The notes beneath the pieces are model-generated. The model saw nothing but the letters and a program-made list of their open reading frames with translations, was not told the DNA's origin and ran no database searches. The position numbers and the translations under genes were made by a program. From NCBI GenBank assembly GCA_017437125.1, contig JAFSBV010000026.1, positions 1-38,457 of the forward strand: a DNA stretch of 38,457 bases. Direction: 5' to 3'. Shown piece by piece: positions 19,558 to 27,983 of this stretch (positions are counted from its first letter, which is position 1; each line of letters starts with the position of its first letter). The DNA comes from Bacteroidales bacterium. GTDB taxonomy: Bacteria; Bacteroidota; Bacteroidia; Bacteroidales; UBA932.

Positions 19558-21609
19558 ATGGAAAAGATCAGTTTCCCTAAAAAGTTCAAGGTTTATCTGC
19601 CGCTTCTGGCCCTGTTTCTGGGCCTGATCTTCATGATGCCGAGAAGCCCGAAGTTGAATTACGATTATCGTAAGGGTTCTCCATGGCTCAATGAAACCTT
19701 GGTCGCTCAGTTTGATTTTCCTGTCCTCAAGACAGAGGCCCAGCTCATGGAGGAACGTGAGAAGGCCGGATCGCTTGTCATTCCGTATTACAGGCTGGAT
19801 CCGAAGGTGTCGGCAAAGAGTATGACTGCTGTGTCGTCTCTTGATCTGGGAAGCCATCCGGAGGTGAGAGTCCATCTGTCTGATGCACTTGCCTTCCTGT
19901 ATTCCAAAGGCATTCTGTCTCCTTCTGCTGGACGTGATGTCGATGAACTGCACAGTGATCCTGACGCACTGATATATGTCCAGAAAGACAGAAGAGCTGT
20001 GAAAGTCCCTGTTTCTGAGGTATTTACCATAGAAGATGCTACCGATTACATCCGTGAGTCTCTGACAGAGACCTGCCCTTGGTGCAATGTGGATTCCCTG
20101 TTTTCCGCAGCATCCCTTTCTTCATTGATCGTTCCTGATCTGGTGTATGACCCTCAGACAACGGACCTTGTCCATGAGGAAAGCATAAATTACATATCTC
20201 CTACTCAAGGAGTGATACGTGCAGGTCAGGTGATCGTTTCTGAAGGTGAGATCGTGACCGCGGAGATTGAGCAGCTTCTTGACTCATATAAGGCGGAATA
20301 TGACATGAGTGTAGGTTATGGAGCATCTCCTGCATATATGTGGATCGGAAATGTTCTCATTTCCTTCTTCATAGTACTCGTACTCTTCCTTGCTATCTGC
20401 TATTGCAATTCGAGCATTTTTGATGAGTTCAACAAATATCTCTATCTGCTGTTGATATTCACCCTTGCAGCTCTGGGGTCATCAATTGTAGCAAAGATCG
20501 ATGCATCGCTCTTCTATCTGATACCGTTTACGCTGATTTCACTTTATCTTCTTGCCTTCTTTACCAAGAGGATTGTGTTCTCGGTATATTTCATCTCGCT
20601 TCTGCCGATGATGATATTCGCTCCTAACGGTGTGGAACTTTTTGTCATGTATCTTGTCGCCGGAAGCGTCGCGATGCTGGTGTTCGGCTATTTCAACCGT
20701 GGATGGCTTCAGTTCGTGACTGCTCTGATAGTGTTCGGAGTGATGATTGTCGTATGGGGCGCATTCAGACTTATTGACGGAATCGATGGCTTGAAGGAAT
20801 ATCACACGGTGTTCGATATGGCCTTGGGTGCTTTGCTCTCCGTTGCCGGTTATCCGTTGATCTATCTTTTCGAGAAGATATTCAAGCTGGTGTCCAACTC
20901 GAAGCTTGCGGAGCTCAGCGATACGAACAACAAGCTTCTCCGTCTTCTTGCAGACAAGGCTCCTGGTACATTCCAGCATTCGCTTCAGGTGATGAATCTT
21001 GCCGATGCCGCTGCCAGATCCATAGATGCAAATGTCCTTCTGGTGCGCGCAGGAGCACTTTACCATGATATCGGAAAGATAAACAATCCTCAGTGCTTCA
21101 CTGAAAACGAGACTTCCGGAGTAAAGTATCATGCCGGTCTTTCTCCTAAGGAAAGCTCACAGGAGATAATCCGTCATGTTTCTGACGGACTGGCTCTTGC
21201 AGATAAATATGGTCTTCCTGAGGAAATCAAGGCTTTCATTTCCTCACATCACGGCACTTCATGTACGGCTTATTTCCTTACGCAGTATCTCAATGCCGGA
21301 GGCGATCCTGAAGATGTGGCTGAGTTCTGCTATGACGGAATCAGGCCTGTAAGCAAGGAGCATGTCGTGCTCATGATATGTGATTCTGTAGAAGCGGCTT
21401 CCAGAAGTCTAAAGAACTATTCGCCGGAAAGCATATCTGCTCTTGTCGATAATATCGTTGACGGAAAAGCCAAGGAGAATCAGTTCTCCGAGTCTGACAT
21501 TTCCTTGCGCGAACTTAGCATCCTGAGGGCGGAGATAAAGGCATATCTTCAGCAGATGTACCATTCAAGGGTGTCATATCCTAAACGTCAGCAGAAGACT
21601 GAAAAATGA
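19558..21609 (+). CDS. 7TM-HD domain phosphodiesterase (PgpH-like)
   Basis: A 683-residue inner-membrane protein. Helix 1 (about 11-28) is followed by an extracytoplasmic domain (about 30-255), a block of about seven membrane helices (about 261-440) and a cytoplasmic HD domain. HD metal ligands are His474 (FQHS), His503-Asp504 (YHDIGK), His564-His565 (SSHHG) and Asp609 (CDS). In Firmicutes such 7TMR-HD proteins (PgpH) hydrolyse c-di-AMP; the same is likely here but unproven. The start at 19558 follows an AAGGAG ribosome-binding site, rare in this group, and replaces an upstream ATG at 19495 that would put the hairpin in coding sequence. Confidence 0.9.
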   Translation: MEKISFPKKFKVYLPLLALFLGLIFMMPRSPKLNYDYRKGSPWLNETLVAQFDFPVLKTEAQLMEEREKAGSLVIPYYRLDPKVSAKSMTAVSSLDLGSHPEVRVHLSDALAFLYSKGILSPSAGRDVDELHSDPDALIYVQKDRRAVKVPVSEVFTIEDATDYIRESLTETCPWCNVDSLFSAASLSSLIVPDLVYDPQTTDLVHEESINYISPTQGVIRAGQVIVSEGEIVTAEIEQLLDSYKAEYDMSVGYGASPAYMWIGNVLISFFIVLVLFLAICYCNSSIFDEFNKYLYLLLIFTLAALGSSIVAKIDASLFYLIPFTLISLYLLAFFTKRIVFSVYFISLLPMMIFAPNGVELFVMYLVAGSVAMLVFGYFNRGWLQFVTALIVFGVMIVVWGAFRLIDGIDGLKEYHTVFDMALGALLSVAGYPLIYLFEKIFKLVSNSKLAELSDTNNKLLRLLADKAPGTFQHSLQVMNLADAAARSIDANVLLVRAGALYHDIGKINNPQCFTENETSGVKYHAGLSPKESSQEIIRHVSDGLALADKYGLPEEIKAFISSHHGTSCTAYFLTQYLNAGGDPEDVAEFCYDGIRPVSKEHVVLMICDSVEAASRSLKNYSPESISALVDNIVDGKAKENQFSESDISLRELSILRAEIKAYLQQMYHSRVSYPKRQQKTEK

Positions 21610-21625
21610 CATTTTGAAATGTCAT
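21606..21625. repeat. Palindrome over the tig -33 region
   Basis: ATGACATTT (21606-21614) and AAATGTCAT (21617-21625) are perfect inverted arms two bases apart. The tig -33 element TTTG (21613-21616) lies at the centre. It reads as a possible operator; an AT-rich terminator is less likely because no T-run follows. Confidence 0.55.
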
Positions 21626-21643
21626 AAGGAATGATTATTTTTG
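21613..21643 (+). promoter_or_regulatory. Promoter for tig
   Basis: -33 TTTG (21613-21616), 19-base spacer, -7 TATTTTTG (21636-21643). Leader of about 55 bases before the start at 21704. Confidence 0.7.
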
Positions 21644-21657
21644 CAGGCTTATTATTG

Positions 21658-21685
21658 CCGCCTTGTGCGGATTTCAAACTGAAAT
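21658..21685 (+). other. Two small hairpins in the tig leader
   Basis: CCGC (21658-21661) pairs with GCGG (21667-21670), and directly after it ATTTCA (21671-21676) pairs with TGAAAT (21680-21685). The two stems lie back to back in the transcribed leader. Function unknown; both are short. Confidence 0.4.
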
Positions 21686-21703
21686 GATTAAAATTATTAT
21701 AAT

Positions 21704-23011
21704 ATGAAACTTGAACAGAACAGAATTGATGATCTTAACCTCGAGCTTACTCTTTCGGTAACAGCTGAGGATTATGCTGAAAACAGAAAGAAGAAGCTTA
21801 ACGATTACAGAAGAAAGGCTGAATTCAAGGGTTTCCGTAAGGGTATGGTGCCAATGTCTCTCGTTGAGAAGATGTATGGTCAGTCAGCTCTTGTTGACTC
21901 TGTGAACGATGTTGTTTCAGAAGGCCTTAACAACTTTATCCAGGAGAATAACCTCCGCGTTCTCGGCGAGCCGCTTCCAAGCGAGGACCAGCCTGAGACA
22001 GAGTGGGTTGCAGGTAATGAATTCACCTTCAAGTTCGATATCGCAGAGAATCCTGAGGTGTCATTCGAACTTTCAAAGGAGGATGAGGTCATCTATTATA
22101 CAATCACAGTAACAGAGGCTGCAAAGAAGGAGATGAAGGACAATCTTCTCCGTCAGTACGGTTCGCTTGAGGAAGGTGAGGCTGCTAAGGAAGAGGATTT
22201 CATCATCGTTGATTTCGAGCAGGGCGAGACTAAGGTCGAGGGTACATATGTAGCTCTCCGCAATGTGGCTGAAGCTGCAAGAAAGTCTTTCGTAGGCGTA
22301 AAGCCTGGCGATGTTCTTGATGTCAATGTAAACGAGGCATTCGAGAATGAGACAGACCGCGCTTCAATGCTCAAGGTGAACAAGGACGAGCTTGCATCTC
22401 TTGACCCTATGTTCAAGATGACTGTGAAGAATGTCAAGACTTTCGTTAACGCACCTCTTACAGAGGAGACTTTCGAGAAGATCTTCGGTGTCAGGACAGA
22501 GGCTGAGTTCGATGCAAAGGTTGAAGAGAGAATCCGCGCTGAGTACGCTCAGGAGGCTGATTTCCGTTTCTCTAAGGATGCAAAGAACTACCTTCTTGAG
22601 AAGGCAGGCGTAAATATTGCAGAGAAGTTCCTCAAGAGATGGGTATTCGTTGTAAACGAGGGCAAGTTCTCTATGGAGGACATCGAGAAGGACTGGGAGT
22701 TCTTTATCGCTGACTACAAGTGGCAGATGGTACGTAACTACCTCATGAAGAAGTATGAAGTGAAGATTGAGGAGGCTGACCTTCTTGCAAGCGCAAAGGG
22801 ATTTGCAGCATATCAGTTCGCTATGTACGGAATGAACAACGTTCCGGAGGAGCAGCTTGAGGCATTTGCAAAGAACATCCTTTCACAGGAGGAGCAGGGT
22901 AGAAGAATTCTTGATCAGGTAGAGAACGAGAAGACTTTCGCAGCAGTACGCGAGGTGGTTACTCTCAAGAAGAAGAAGATTTCAGTTGAGAAGTTCCGCG
23001 AGTTGAACTAA
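21704..23011 (+). CDS. tig: Trigger factor (divergent Bacteroidota type)
   Basis: Ribosome-bound chaperone that meets nascent chains, with a peptidyl-prolyl isomerase-like middle domain. The 435-residue length is normal. The ribosome-docking signature FKGFRKGMVPMSLVEKMYG (45-63) is clear. The middle domain is weakly conserved and the C-terminal part (about 255-435) is helical and highly charged, as in other Bacteroidota trigger factors. It has its own promoter and terminator. clpP and clpX follow, the usual chromosomal neighbours. Confidence 0.93.
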   Translation: MKLEQNRIDDLNLELTLSVTAEDYAENRKKKLNDYRRKAEFKGFRKGMVPMSLVEKMYGQSALVDSVNDVVSEGLNNFIQENNLRVLGEPLPSEDQPETEWVAGNEFTFKFDIAENPEVSFELSKEDEVIYYTITVTEAAKKEMKDNLLRQYGSLEEGEAAKEEDFIIVDFEQGETKVEGTYVALRNVAEAARKSFVGVKPGDVLDVNVNEAFENETDRASMLKVNKDELASLDPMFKMTVKNVKTFVNAPLTEETFEKIFGVRTEAEFDAKVEERIRAEYAQEADFRFSKDAKNYLLEKAGVNIAEKFLKRWVFVVNEGKFSMEDIEKDWEFFIADYKWQMVRNYLMKKYEVKIEEADLLASAKGFAAYQFAMYGMNNVPEEQLEAFAKNILSQEEQGRRILDQVENEKTFAAVREVVTLKKKKISVEKFRELN

Positions 23012-23021
23012 TCTGACTTAC

Positions 23022-23051
23022 AGGCCGGCTCGCTTAGCCGGCCTTTTTTTA
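23022..23051 (+). terminator. Terminator of tig
   Basis: AGGCCGGCT (23022-23030) and AGCCGGCCT (23036-23044) form a perfect 9-bp stem with a five-base loop and a run of T to 23050. Confidence 0.92.
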
Positions 23052-23059
23052 TATGCTCT

Positions 23060-23094
23060 GTCATTTCGACCGAACGAAGTGAGCGGAGAAATCT
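23060..23094. repeat. Short dispersed-type repeat with imperfect palindrome
   Basis: An ATTTC-CCG arm (23063-23072) faces a CGG-GAAAT arm (23084-23092) around AACGAAGTGAG. I recall very similar GTCATTTCGA...GGAGAAATCT sequences scattered between genes of many Bacteroidota. Only one full copy is in this window, so the repeat status rests on memory. It fills the gap between the tig terminator and clpP. Confidence 0.55.
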
Positions 23095-23106
23095 AATACT
23101 TTGTAT

Positions 23107-23775
23107 ATGAATAAGGAATTCAAAAAATATGCGGTTCTGGAGCATGGAATCAGCTCCATGACGATGCACAGATATGAGTCTGTCCTTGACAGCTATATCA
23201 ATCCTACCATCATCGAGGAAAGAAAACTCAATGTCGCATCCATGGATGTGTTCAGCAGGCTTATGATGGACAGGATCATCTTCCTTGGTGTGCCTATCGA
23301 TGACGATGTTGCCAATATCGTTACTGCACAGCTCCTTTTCCTCGCATCGAATGACAGTTCAAGCGATATTTCGCTTTATCTCAATACTCCTGGAGGTCAG
23401 GTTTCTTCCGGTCTTGGCATATATGACACCATGCAGATCATTGAACCTGATGTAGCTACCATATGTACAGGAATGGCAGCATCAATGGGTTCTATTCTTC
23501 TCTGTGCTGGTACAAAGGGAAAGAGATCGGCTTTGAAGCACTCACGCGTCATGATCCATCAGCCGCTTGGAGGCGCACGCGGACAGGCTTCCGATATCCT
23601 CATAGCAGCCCAGGAGATAGAGAAGACAAGAAAGGAGCTTTATACTATTATCTCAGAACATTCGGGACAGCCGCTTGAAAAGATATATGCAGATGGCGAC
23701 CGTGATTTCTGGATGACTTCACAGGAAGCTCTCGAGTACGGAATGATTGACGAGATACTTACAAGGAAGAAATAG
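23107..23775 (+). CDS. clpP: ATP-dependent Clp protease proteolytic subunit
   Basis: Serine protease of 222 residues that forms the double-ring chamber for ClpX-fed substrates. The triad is Ser126 (GMAASMG), His151 (VMIHQPLGG) and Asp200 (GDRDFWM). NTPGG (93-97) forms part of the oxyanion region. The ATG at 23107 is used; a TTG six bases earlier is unlikely. The N-terminal 30 residues may include a processed leader. clpX follows after three bases, so both come from one message. Confidence 0.97.
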   Translation: MNKEFKKYAVLEHGISSMTMHRYESVLDSYINPTIIEERKLNVASMDVFSRLMMDRIIFLGVPIDDDVANIVTAQLLFLASNDSSSDISLYLNTPGGQVSSGLGIYDTMQIIEPDVATICTGMAASMGSILLCAGTKGKRSALKHSRVMIHQPLGGARGQASDILIAAQEIEKTRKELYTIISEHSGQPLEKIYADGDRDFWMTSQEALEYGMIDEILTRKK

Positions 23776-23778
23776 CAT

Positions 23779-24996
23779 ATGGCAAAATCTAACAAGCAGA
23801 ACGGCAGATACTGCATGTTCTGCGGAAGGGGAGAGAATGAGGTCTCGCTTCTTCTGCAGGGCCTTGATGCATGCATCTGCGCCGATTGTGTAAAGCTTGC
23901 AGGAGATTATATCAAGGATTTCGACAGATCTGCCGGCTCGGCAAAGCCTTTGGGAAAGGTCGAGTCGCTCCATAAACCGAAGGAGATACATGAGTTTCTT
24001 GATCAGTATGTGATCGGTCAGGATCGTGCAAAGAAGCTTCTTTCTGTAGCTGTCTATAACCATTACAAGCGTATCAATAATAATCTCGAGGCAGATAACG
24101 AGTTCGAACTTGAGAAATCCAATATCCTGATGGTAGGCCCTACGGGTACTGGTAAGACATTGATGGCCAAGACTATAGCAAAGCTTCTGAATGTTCCTTT
24201 CACCATTGTTGACGCGACCGTGCTTACAGAGGCAGGTTATGTCGGTGAAGATGTCGAGAGCATTCTTTCACGTCTTCTCCAGGAAGCTGACTACGATGTG
24301 GCAAAGGCTGAAAGAGGAATCGTATTTATTGACGAGATAGATAAGATAGCAAGAAAGAGCGACAATCCTTCGATTACACGAGATGTATCAGGAGAAGGTG
24401 TCCAGCAGGCCATGCTGAAGCTTCTCGAGGGAAGCGTGGTCAATGTTCCGCCTCAGGGAGGCCGCAAGCATCCTGAACAGGAGTTCCTCCATGTGAATAC
24501 CCAGAACATCCTTTTCATCTGCGGAGGAGCTTTCGAAGGTATTGAACGTCGTATCGCCCAGCGTCTCAATACGCAGGTAATCGGCTTCGGATCTTCAAAC
24601 AGACAGCAGATAGACAAGGACAATCTTCTCAGGTATGTCGAGGCTCAGGATCTTCGTTCGTACGGACTCATTCCGGAAATCATCGGACGACTTCCGGTCA
24701 TCACCTATCTCGATCATCTTGACAGGGAAGCTCTCAAGAGAATTCTCACCGAGCCTAAGAATGCCCTGATGCGTCAATATGAGAAGATGTTCGAGCTTGA
24801 CGGAATCAAGCTGACAGTAGAGCCGGAAGTGCTTGATCTGATTGTGGATACGTCAATTGAGAACAAGCTTGGAGCACGTGGCCTCCGATCTATCTGCGAA
24901 TCCATAATGACTGATGCCATGTATGATGCTCCGTCATCAAACAGGAAGACATTCAAGCTTACGCTGGAATATGCCAAGGAAAAATTAGCAAAATAA
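23779..24996 (+). CDS. clpX: ATP-dependent Clp protease ATP-binding subunit ClpX
   Basis: AAA+ unfoldase of 405 residues that selects substrates and threads them into ClpP. The N-terminal zinc finger has Cys12, Cys15, Cys34 and Cys37. Walker A GPTGTGKT lies at about 120-127, the pore loop GYVG at 153-156 and Walker B IVFIDEID around 181-188. The ClpP-contact loop reads VIGFG, matching the family's IGF motif. Three bases separate it from clpP. Confidence 0.98.
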   Translation: MAKSNKQNGRYCMFCGRGENEVSLLLQGLDACICADCVKLAGDYIKDFDRSAGSAKPLGKVESLHKPKEIHEFLDQYVIGQDRAKKLLSVAVYNHYKRINNNLEADNEFELEKSNILMVGPTGTGKTLMAKTIAKLLNVPFTIVDATVLTEAGYVGEDVESILSRLLQEADYDVAKAERGIVFIDEIDKIARKSDNPSITRDVSGEGVQQAMLKLLEGSVVNVPPQGGRKHPEQEFLHVNTQNILFICGGAFEGIERRIAQRLNTQVIGFGSSNRQQIDKDNLLRYVEAQDLRSYGLIPEIIGRLPVITYLDHLDREALKRILTEPKNALMRQYEKMFELDGIKLTVEPEVLDLIVDTSIENKLGARGLRSICESIMTDAMYDAPSSNRKTFKLTLEYAKEKLAK

Positions 24997-25005
24997 CACT
25001 AAATC

Positions 25006-26352
25006 ATGAAACAGTACATTGAAACCAACAAGGAGAGATTCTTTGAGGAACTTTTCTCTCTTCTCAGAATCCCGTCGGTCAGCTCTCTCGAGCAGCATAA
25101 GCCTGACATGCAGCGTTGTGCTGAAAGACTTGTCGAGCTTCTTCTTGAAGCCGGAGCAGATGAGGCTGCTGTCTATCCTACAACAGGACATCCTGTGGTG
25201 TTCGGCCAGAAGATCATAGATCCTTCTCTTCCGACCGTGCTTGTATATGGTCATTACGACGTCCAGCCTGTCGATCCGATCGAATTGTGGCATTCAGATC
25301 CTTTCGAACCTGAAATCCGCGACGGAGCCATCTATGCCCGTGGCGCCAATGATGACAAGGGACAGCTCTTCATGCACATCAAGGCATTTGAGTTCATGGT
25401 TCGTGAAGGCGGTCTCAAGCATAATGTGAAGTTCATACTTGAGGGCGAGGAAGAGATCGGAAGTCCTTCTCTTGCAGCTTGGGCTTCCGAGAACAAGGAA
25501 CGCCTTGCTGCCGATATCATTCTCGTTTCCGATACAACCATGATTTCCGAGTCGGTTCCTTCCATCAACTGCGGTATGCGAGGCCTTTCATATGTAGAGG
25601 TAAAGGTTACCGGACCGAACAAGGATCTTCACTCAGGTCATTATGGCGGAGCAGTTGCAAATCCGATCAATGTGCTTTGCGACATGATTTCGTCACTCAT
25701 TGACAAGGACGGACATATTACCGTCAAAGGTTTCTATGATGATGTCGTTGTTCTTTCAGACGAAGACAGAGCCAAGCTTTCGCGCGCGCCTTTCGATCTT
25801 GAAGAATATAAGGAATTCCTTGATATCAAGGAGGTCAAGGGTGAGGAAGGTTACAGCACTCTCGAGCGTACCGGCATCCGCCCATGTCTTGATGTGAACG
25901 GAATCTGGGGAGGTTATATCGGTGAGGGTGCAAAGACTGTCCTTCCTTCAGTGGCTCATGCGAAGATCTCCATGAGACTTGTTCCTAACCAGGACAGCGC
26001 GACAATAACAAGACTTTTCACAGAGCATTTCCTTTCAATCGCTCCTGACTATGTCAAGGTTGAGGTCATACCTCATCATGGTGGCGACGGCTTCCTTATC
26101 CCTATTTCTTCTCCTGCATATAAGGCAGCTGAAAAGGCGATGACGGAAGTATATGGCATCGAGCCTGTTCCTTCACGTGGTGGCGGTTCGATTCCTATCC
26201 TTGCTGACCTTCAGCGCATTCTCGGAATCGATCCTCTCCTTATGGGATTCGGTCTTGAGAGAGACACGATCCATTCGCCGAACGAGAGCTACCTCCTGAA
26301 GCAGCTCTTTGCCGGCATGGAAGCGATTGCTTTGTTCTATAGGTATTATTAA
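25006..26352 (+). CDS. M20 family dipeptidase
   Basis: A 448-residue zinc peptidase of the M20/CNDP type, expected to cleave dipeptides in the cytoplasm. Metal and catalytic residues: His83 (YGHYDVQP), Asp116 (GANDDKGQ), catalytic Glu148 and metal ligand Glu149 (EGEEEIG), and Asp176 (SDT). A dimerisation domain lies around residues 190-310 (DLHSGHYGG at its start). It has no signal peptide. It begins 9 bases after the clpX stop, so it probably shares that message. Amidase or deacetylase activity, seen in other M20 enzymes, is less likely. Confidence 0.9.
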   Translation: MKQYIETNKERFFEELFSLLRIPSVSSLEQHKPDMQRCAERLVELLLEAGADEAAVYPTTGHPVVFGQKIIDPSLPTVLVYGHYDVQPVDPIELWHSDPFEPEIRDGAIYARGANDDKGQLFMHIKAFEFMVREGGLKHNVKFILEGEEEIGSPSLAAWASENKERLAADIILVSDTTMISESVPSINCGMRGLSYVEVKVTGPNKDLHSGHYGGAVANPINVLCDMISSLIDKDGHITVKGFYDDVVVLSDEDRAKLSRAPFDLEEYKEFLDIKEVKGEEGYSTLERTGIRPCLDVNGIWGGYIGEGAKTVLPSVAHAKISMRLVPNQDSATITRLFTEHFLSIAPDYVKVEVIPHHGGDGFLIPISSPAYKAAEKAMTEVYGIEPVPSRGGGSIPILADLQRILGIDPLLMGFGLERDTIHSPNESYLLKQLFAGMEAIALFYRYY

Positions 26353-26360
26353 GACTTATT

Positions 26361-26479
26361 GCTTCCGGTGATATAGGGGTTGTGAAAACTAAATCCCTCC
26401 CACTCCTGCGGAGCGGGCCCCTCCCGTTCACAAGGCCACGGGCGGCCATGGTTTTCACAACCCCTATATCACCGGAAGC
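26361..26479. repeat. 119-base element with perfect 29-base inverted arms
   Basis: The arm at 26361-26389 (starts GCTTCCGGTGATATAGG) is an exact reverse complement of 26451-26479. The 61-base centre holds two further hairpins: an imperfect stem at 26399-26417 around CTCC-TGC-GGAG and GGCC (26434-26437) with GGCC (26444-26447). A transcript would fold into a long stem topped by two small ones. No target-site duplication flanks it, there is no open frame and no T-run follows. It fills the gap between the dipeptidase gene and pyrF. Confidence 0.9.
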
Positions 26480-26499
26480 GACAAACAAATGAAAATATT

Positions 26500-27342
26500 A
26501 TGAACAGAAAACAGTTATATGAGCAGATACAGGCCAAGAAGAGTATGCTCTGCGTAGGCCTGGATGTGGATTTCGACAAGATGCCGGAGCATATCAAGGC
26601 TCTTGCAAATCATGGCGAACTTGCAATCAAGGGCGAGCTCTACAAAGGCAAGGCACGCTCGATCATCGAGTTCAATAAGGCTATTGTGGACGCGACAGCC
26701 GGTCATTGTGTGGCTTACAAGCCAAACCTTGCATTCTATGAGTGCTACGGAATTGAAGGCCTCCGTGCCCTTGATGCCACTGTTGACTATATCCGTACAA
26801 AGTATCCGGAAATCTTCCTGATCGCTGATGCAAAGAGGGGAGACATCGGAAACACAGCGAAGATGTATGCAAAGGCATTCTTCGAGGAAATGGATTTCGA
26901 TGCAGTTACAATCGCTCCTTACATGGGTGCTGACAGCGTCACTCCATTCCTTGAATATAAGGACAAGTGGGCCATCGTACTCGCCTTGACATCAAACGCT
27001 TCCGCATACCAGTTCCAGAACGCCCAAAAGGACGGCAAGCCTCTTTACCAGGCAGTGATGGAGGAAATGATGGAGATATCAACACCGGACAACATGATGT
27101 TCGTTGTAGGAGCTACAAAGGCTGACAAGCTCGAGGAACTACGCAGCTTCTGCCCTGACAACTTCTTCCTCGTACCAGGAGTCGGAGCACAGGGTGGCTC
27201 GGCAGAAGAAGTCATCGCACACGGCTCTAACGACCACGGCGGTCTCCTCATCAATTCCTCACGCGGAATCCTCTTCGCCGACAGCACAGAGGACTTCGCC
27301 TACGTTGCAGGAAAGGTTGCAGCACGTACGGCTAATCTGTAA
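26500..27342 (+). CDS. pyrF: Orotidine 5'-phosphate decarboxylase (type 2)
   Basis: Converts OMP to UMP, the last step of de novo pyrimidine synthesis. The 280-residue length marks the longer type 2 subfamily. The catalytic DAKRGDIGNT (110-119) has Asp110, Lys112 and Asp115. Other marks are LCVGLDVD (17-24), YKPNLAFYE (73-81) and the phosphate loop SSRGI near 258-262. No promoter was recognised upstream, where the 119-base inverted repeat sits. Its last 11 bases overlap the end of the converging gene. Confidence 0.96.
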   Translation: MNRKQLYEQIQAKKSMLCVGLDVDFDKMPEHIKALANHGELAIKGELYKGKARSIIEFNKAIVDATAGHCVAYKPNLAFYECYGIEGLRALDATVDYIRTKYPEIFLIADAKRGDIGNTAKMYAKAFFEEMDFDAVTIAPYMGADSVTPFLEYKDKWAIVLALTSNASAYQFQNAQKDGKPLYQAVMEEMMEISTPDNMMFVVGATKADKLEELRSFCPDNFFLVPGVGAQGGSAEEVIAHGSNDHGGLLINSSRGILFADSTEDFAYVAGKVAARTANL

Positions 27343-27979
27343 ACGCCTCCATAAAGAACATTCTGCGCATTCCTCGGGATATCTCGTGGGATGCGCATTT
27401 TGTAGGGCGCACCGTGCGGTCAACTGAGGTGAGATCGCAGACGTAGAGGCGGTCGATCAGAGAGAGGTACATAGTCGAGTACTTGATGTCCAGGTTGCGC
27501 TGGAGGTCGCTGGTATATTCCATTGTGAGCAGGACTTCTTCCTCGGTGAGATTGTCCTTGCAGAATATGTAGAGGCCGTATTCCTTGAATTCGCCGTAGA
27601 ATCCGGAGCCGACTTTGCCGACCTTGCTTTCTATGATGCGTCGTAAAGGCTGTGCCAGTCTCCAGTATTCGTACTCTATATGTCCGATATACTTTCCGTC
27701 CTGAAGACCGTAGCCATAACCGCTTTTCAGGATGCGGTCGATGTCTTCCTTGTCCTCAGAAGGCAGGTCGATGCCGGCCATTTCCTTCAGCAGGTCGTGC
27801 GCGACATCCTTTCGAGGTTCCATGGCACGTGTGACCTCGATGCCGAGGGTATGATCCGGCATCTGCAGGTCCGGTCTGTCTTCATTTACCAGGCTCTCAT
27901 ATCTTGCGCCCAATAAAGTCTCAAGGCAGATCTGAGCATATCGCTCAAAAAAGCACGTGTCAAATTTCCTCTTTCCCAT
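27332..27979 (-). CDS. Uncharacterised protein, possible PD-(D/E)xK nuclease fold
   Basis: A 215-residue soluble protein without a signal peptide, family not recognised with certainty. The segment RPDLQMPDHTLGIEVTRA (35-52) resembles the core of PD-(D/E)xK nucleases: Pro36-Asp37, a strand, then Glu48-Val-Thr50. The usual Lys is Thr here, and Glu20 could be the motif I acid. Active-site Lys can shift in such folds, or the protein may be inactive. The start ATG at 27979 lies four bases after the sdaA stop, so the two are cotranscribed. A start at 28000 would overlap sdaA by 17 bases. Its 3' end overlaps pyrF by 11 bases, with no terminator seen. Confidence 0.6.
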   Translation of the reverse strand: MGKRKFDTCFFERYAQICLETLLGARYESLVNEDRPDLQMPDHTLGIEVTRAMEPRKDVAHDLLKEMAGIDLPSEDKEDIDRILKSGYGYGLQDGKYIGHIEYEYWRLAQPLRRIIESKVGKVGSGFYGEFKEYGLYIFCKDNLTEEEVLLTMEYTSDLQRNLDIKYSTMYLSLIDRLYVCDLTSVDRTVRPTKCASHEISRGMRRMFFMEAFTD

Positions 27980-27983
27980 AGTT

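Noticed and set aside
26361-26479. Invertible promoter or classical MITE
   Set aside because: The centre of 61 bases holds no recognisable promoter, no invertase gene is near, and no direct repeats flank the arms.
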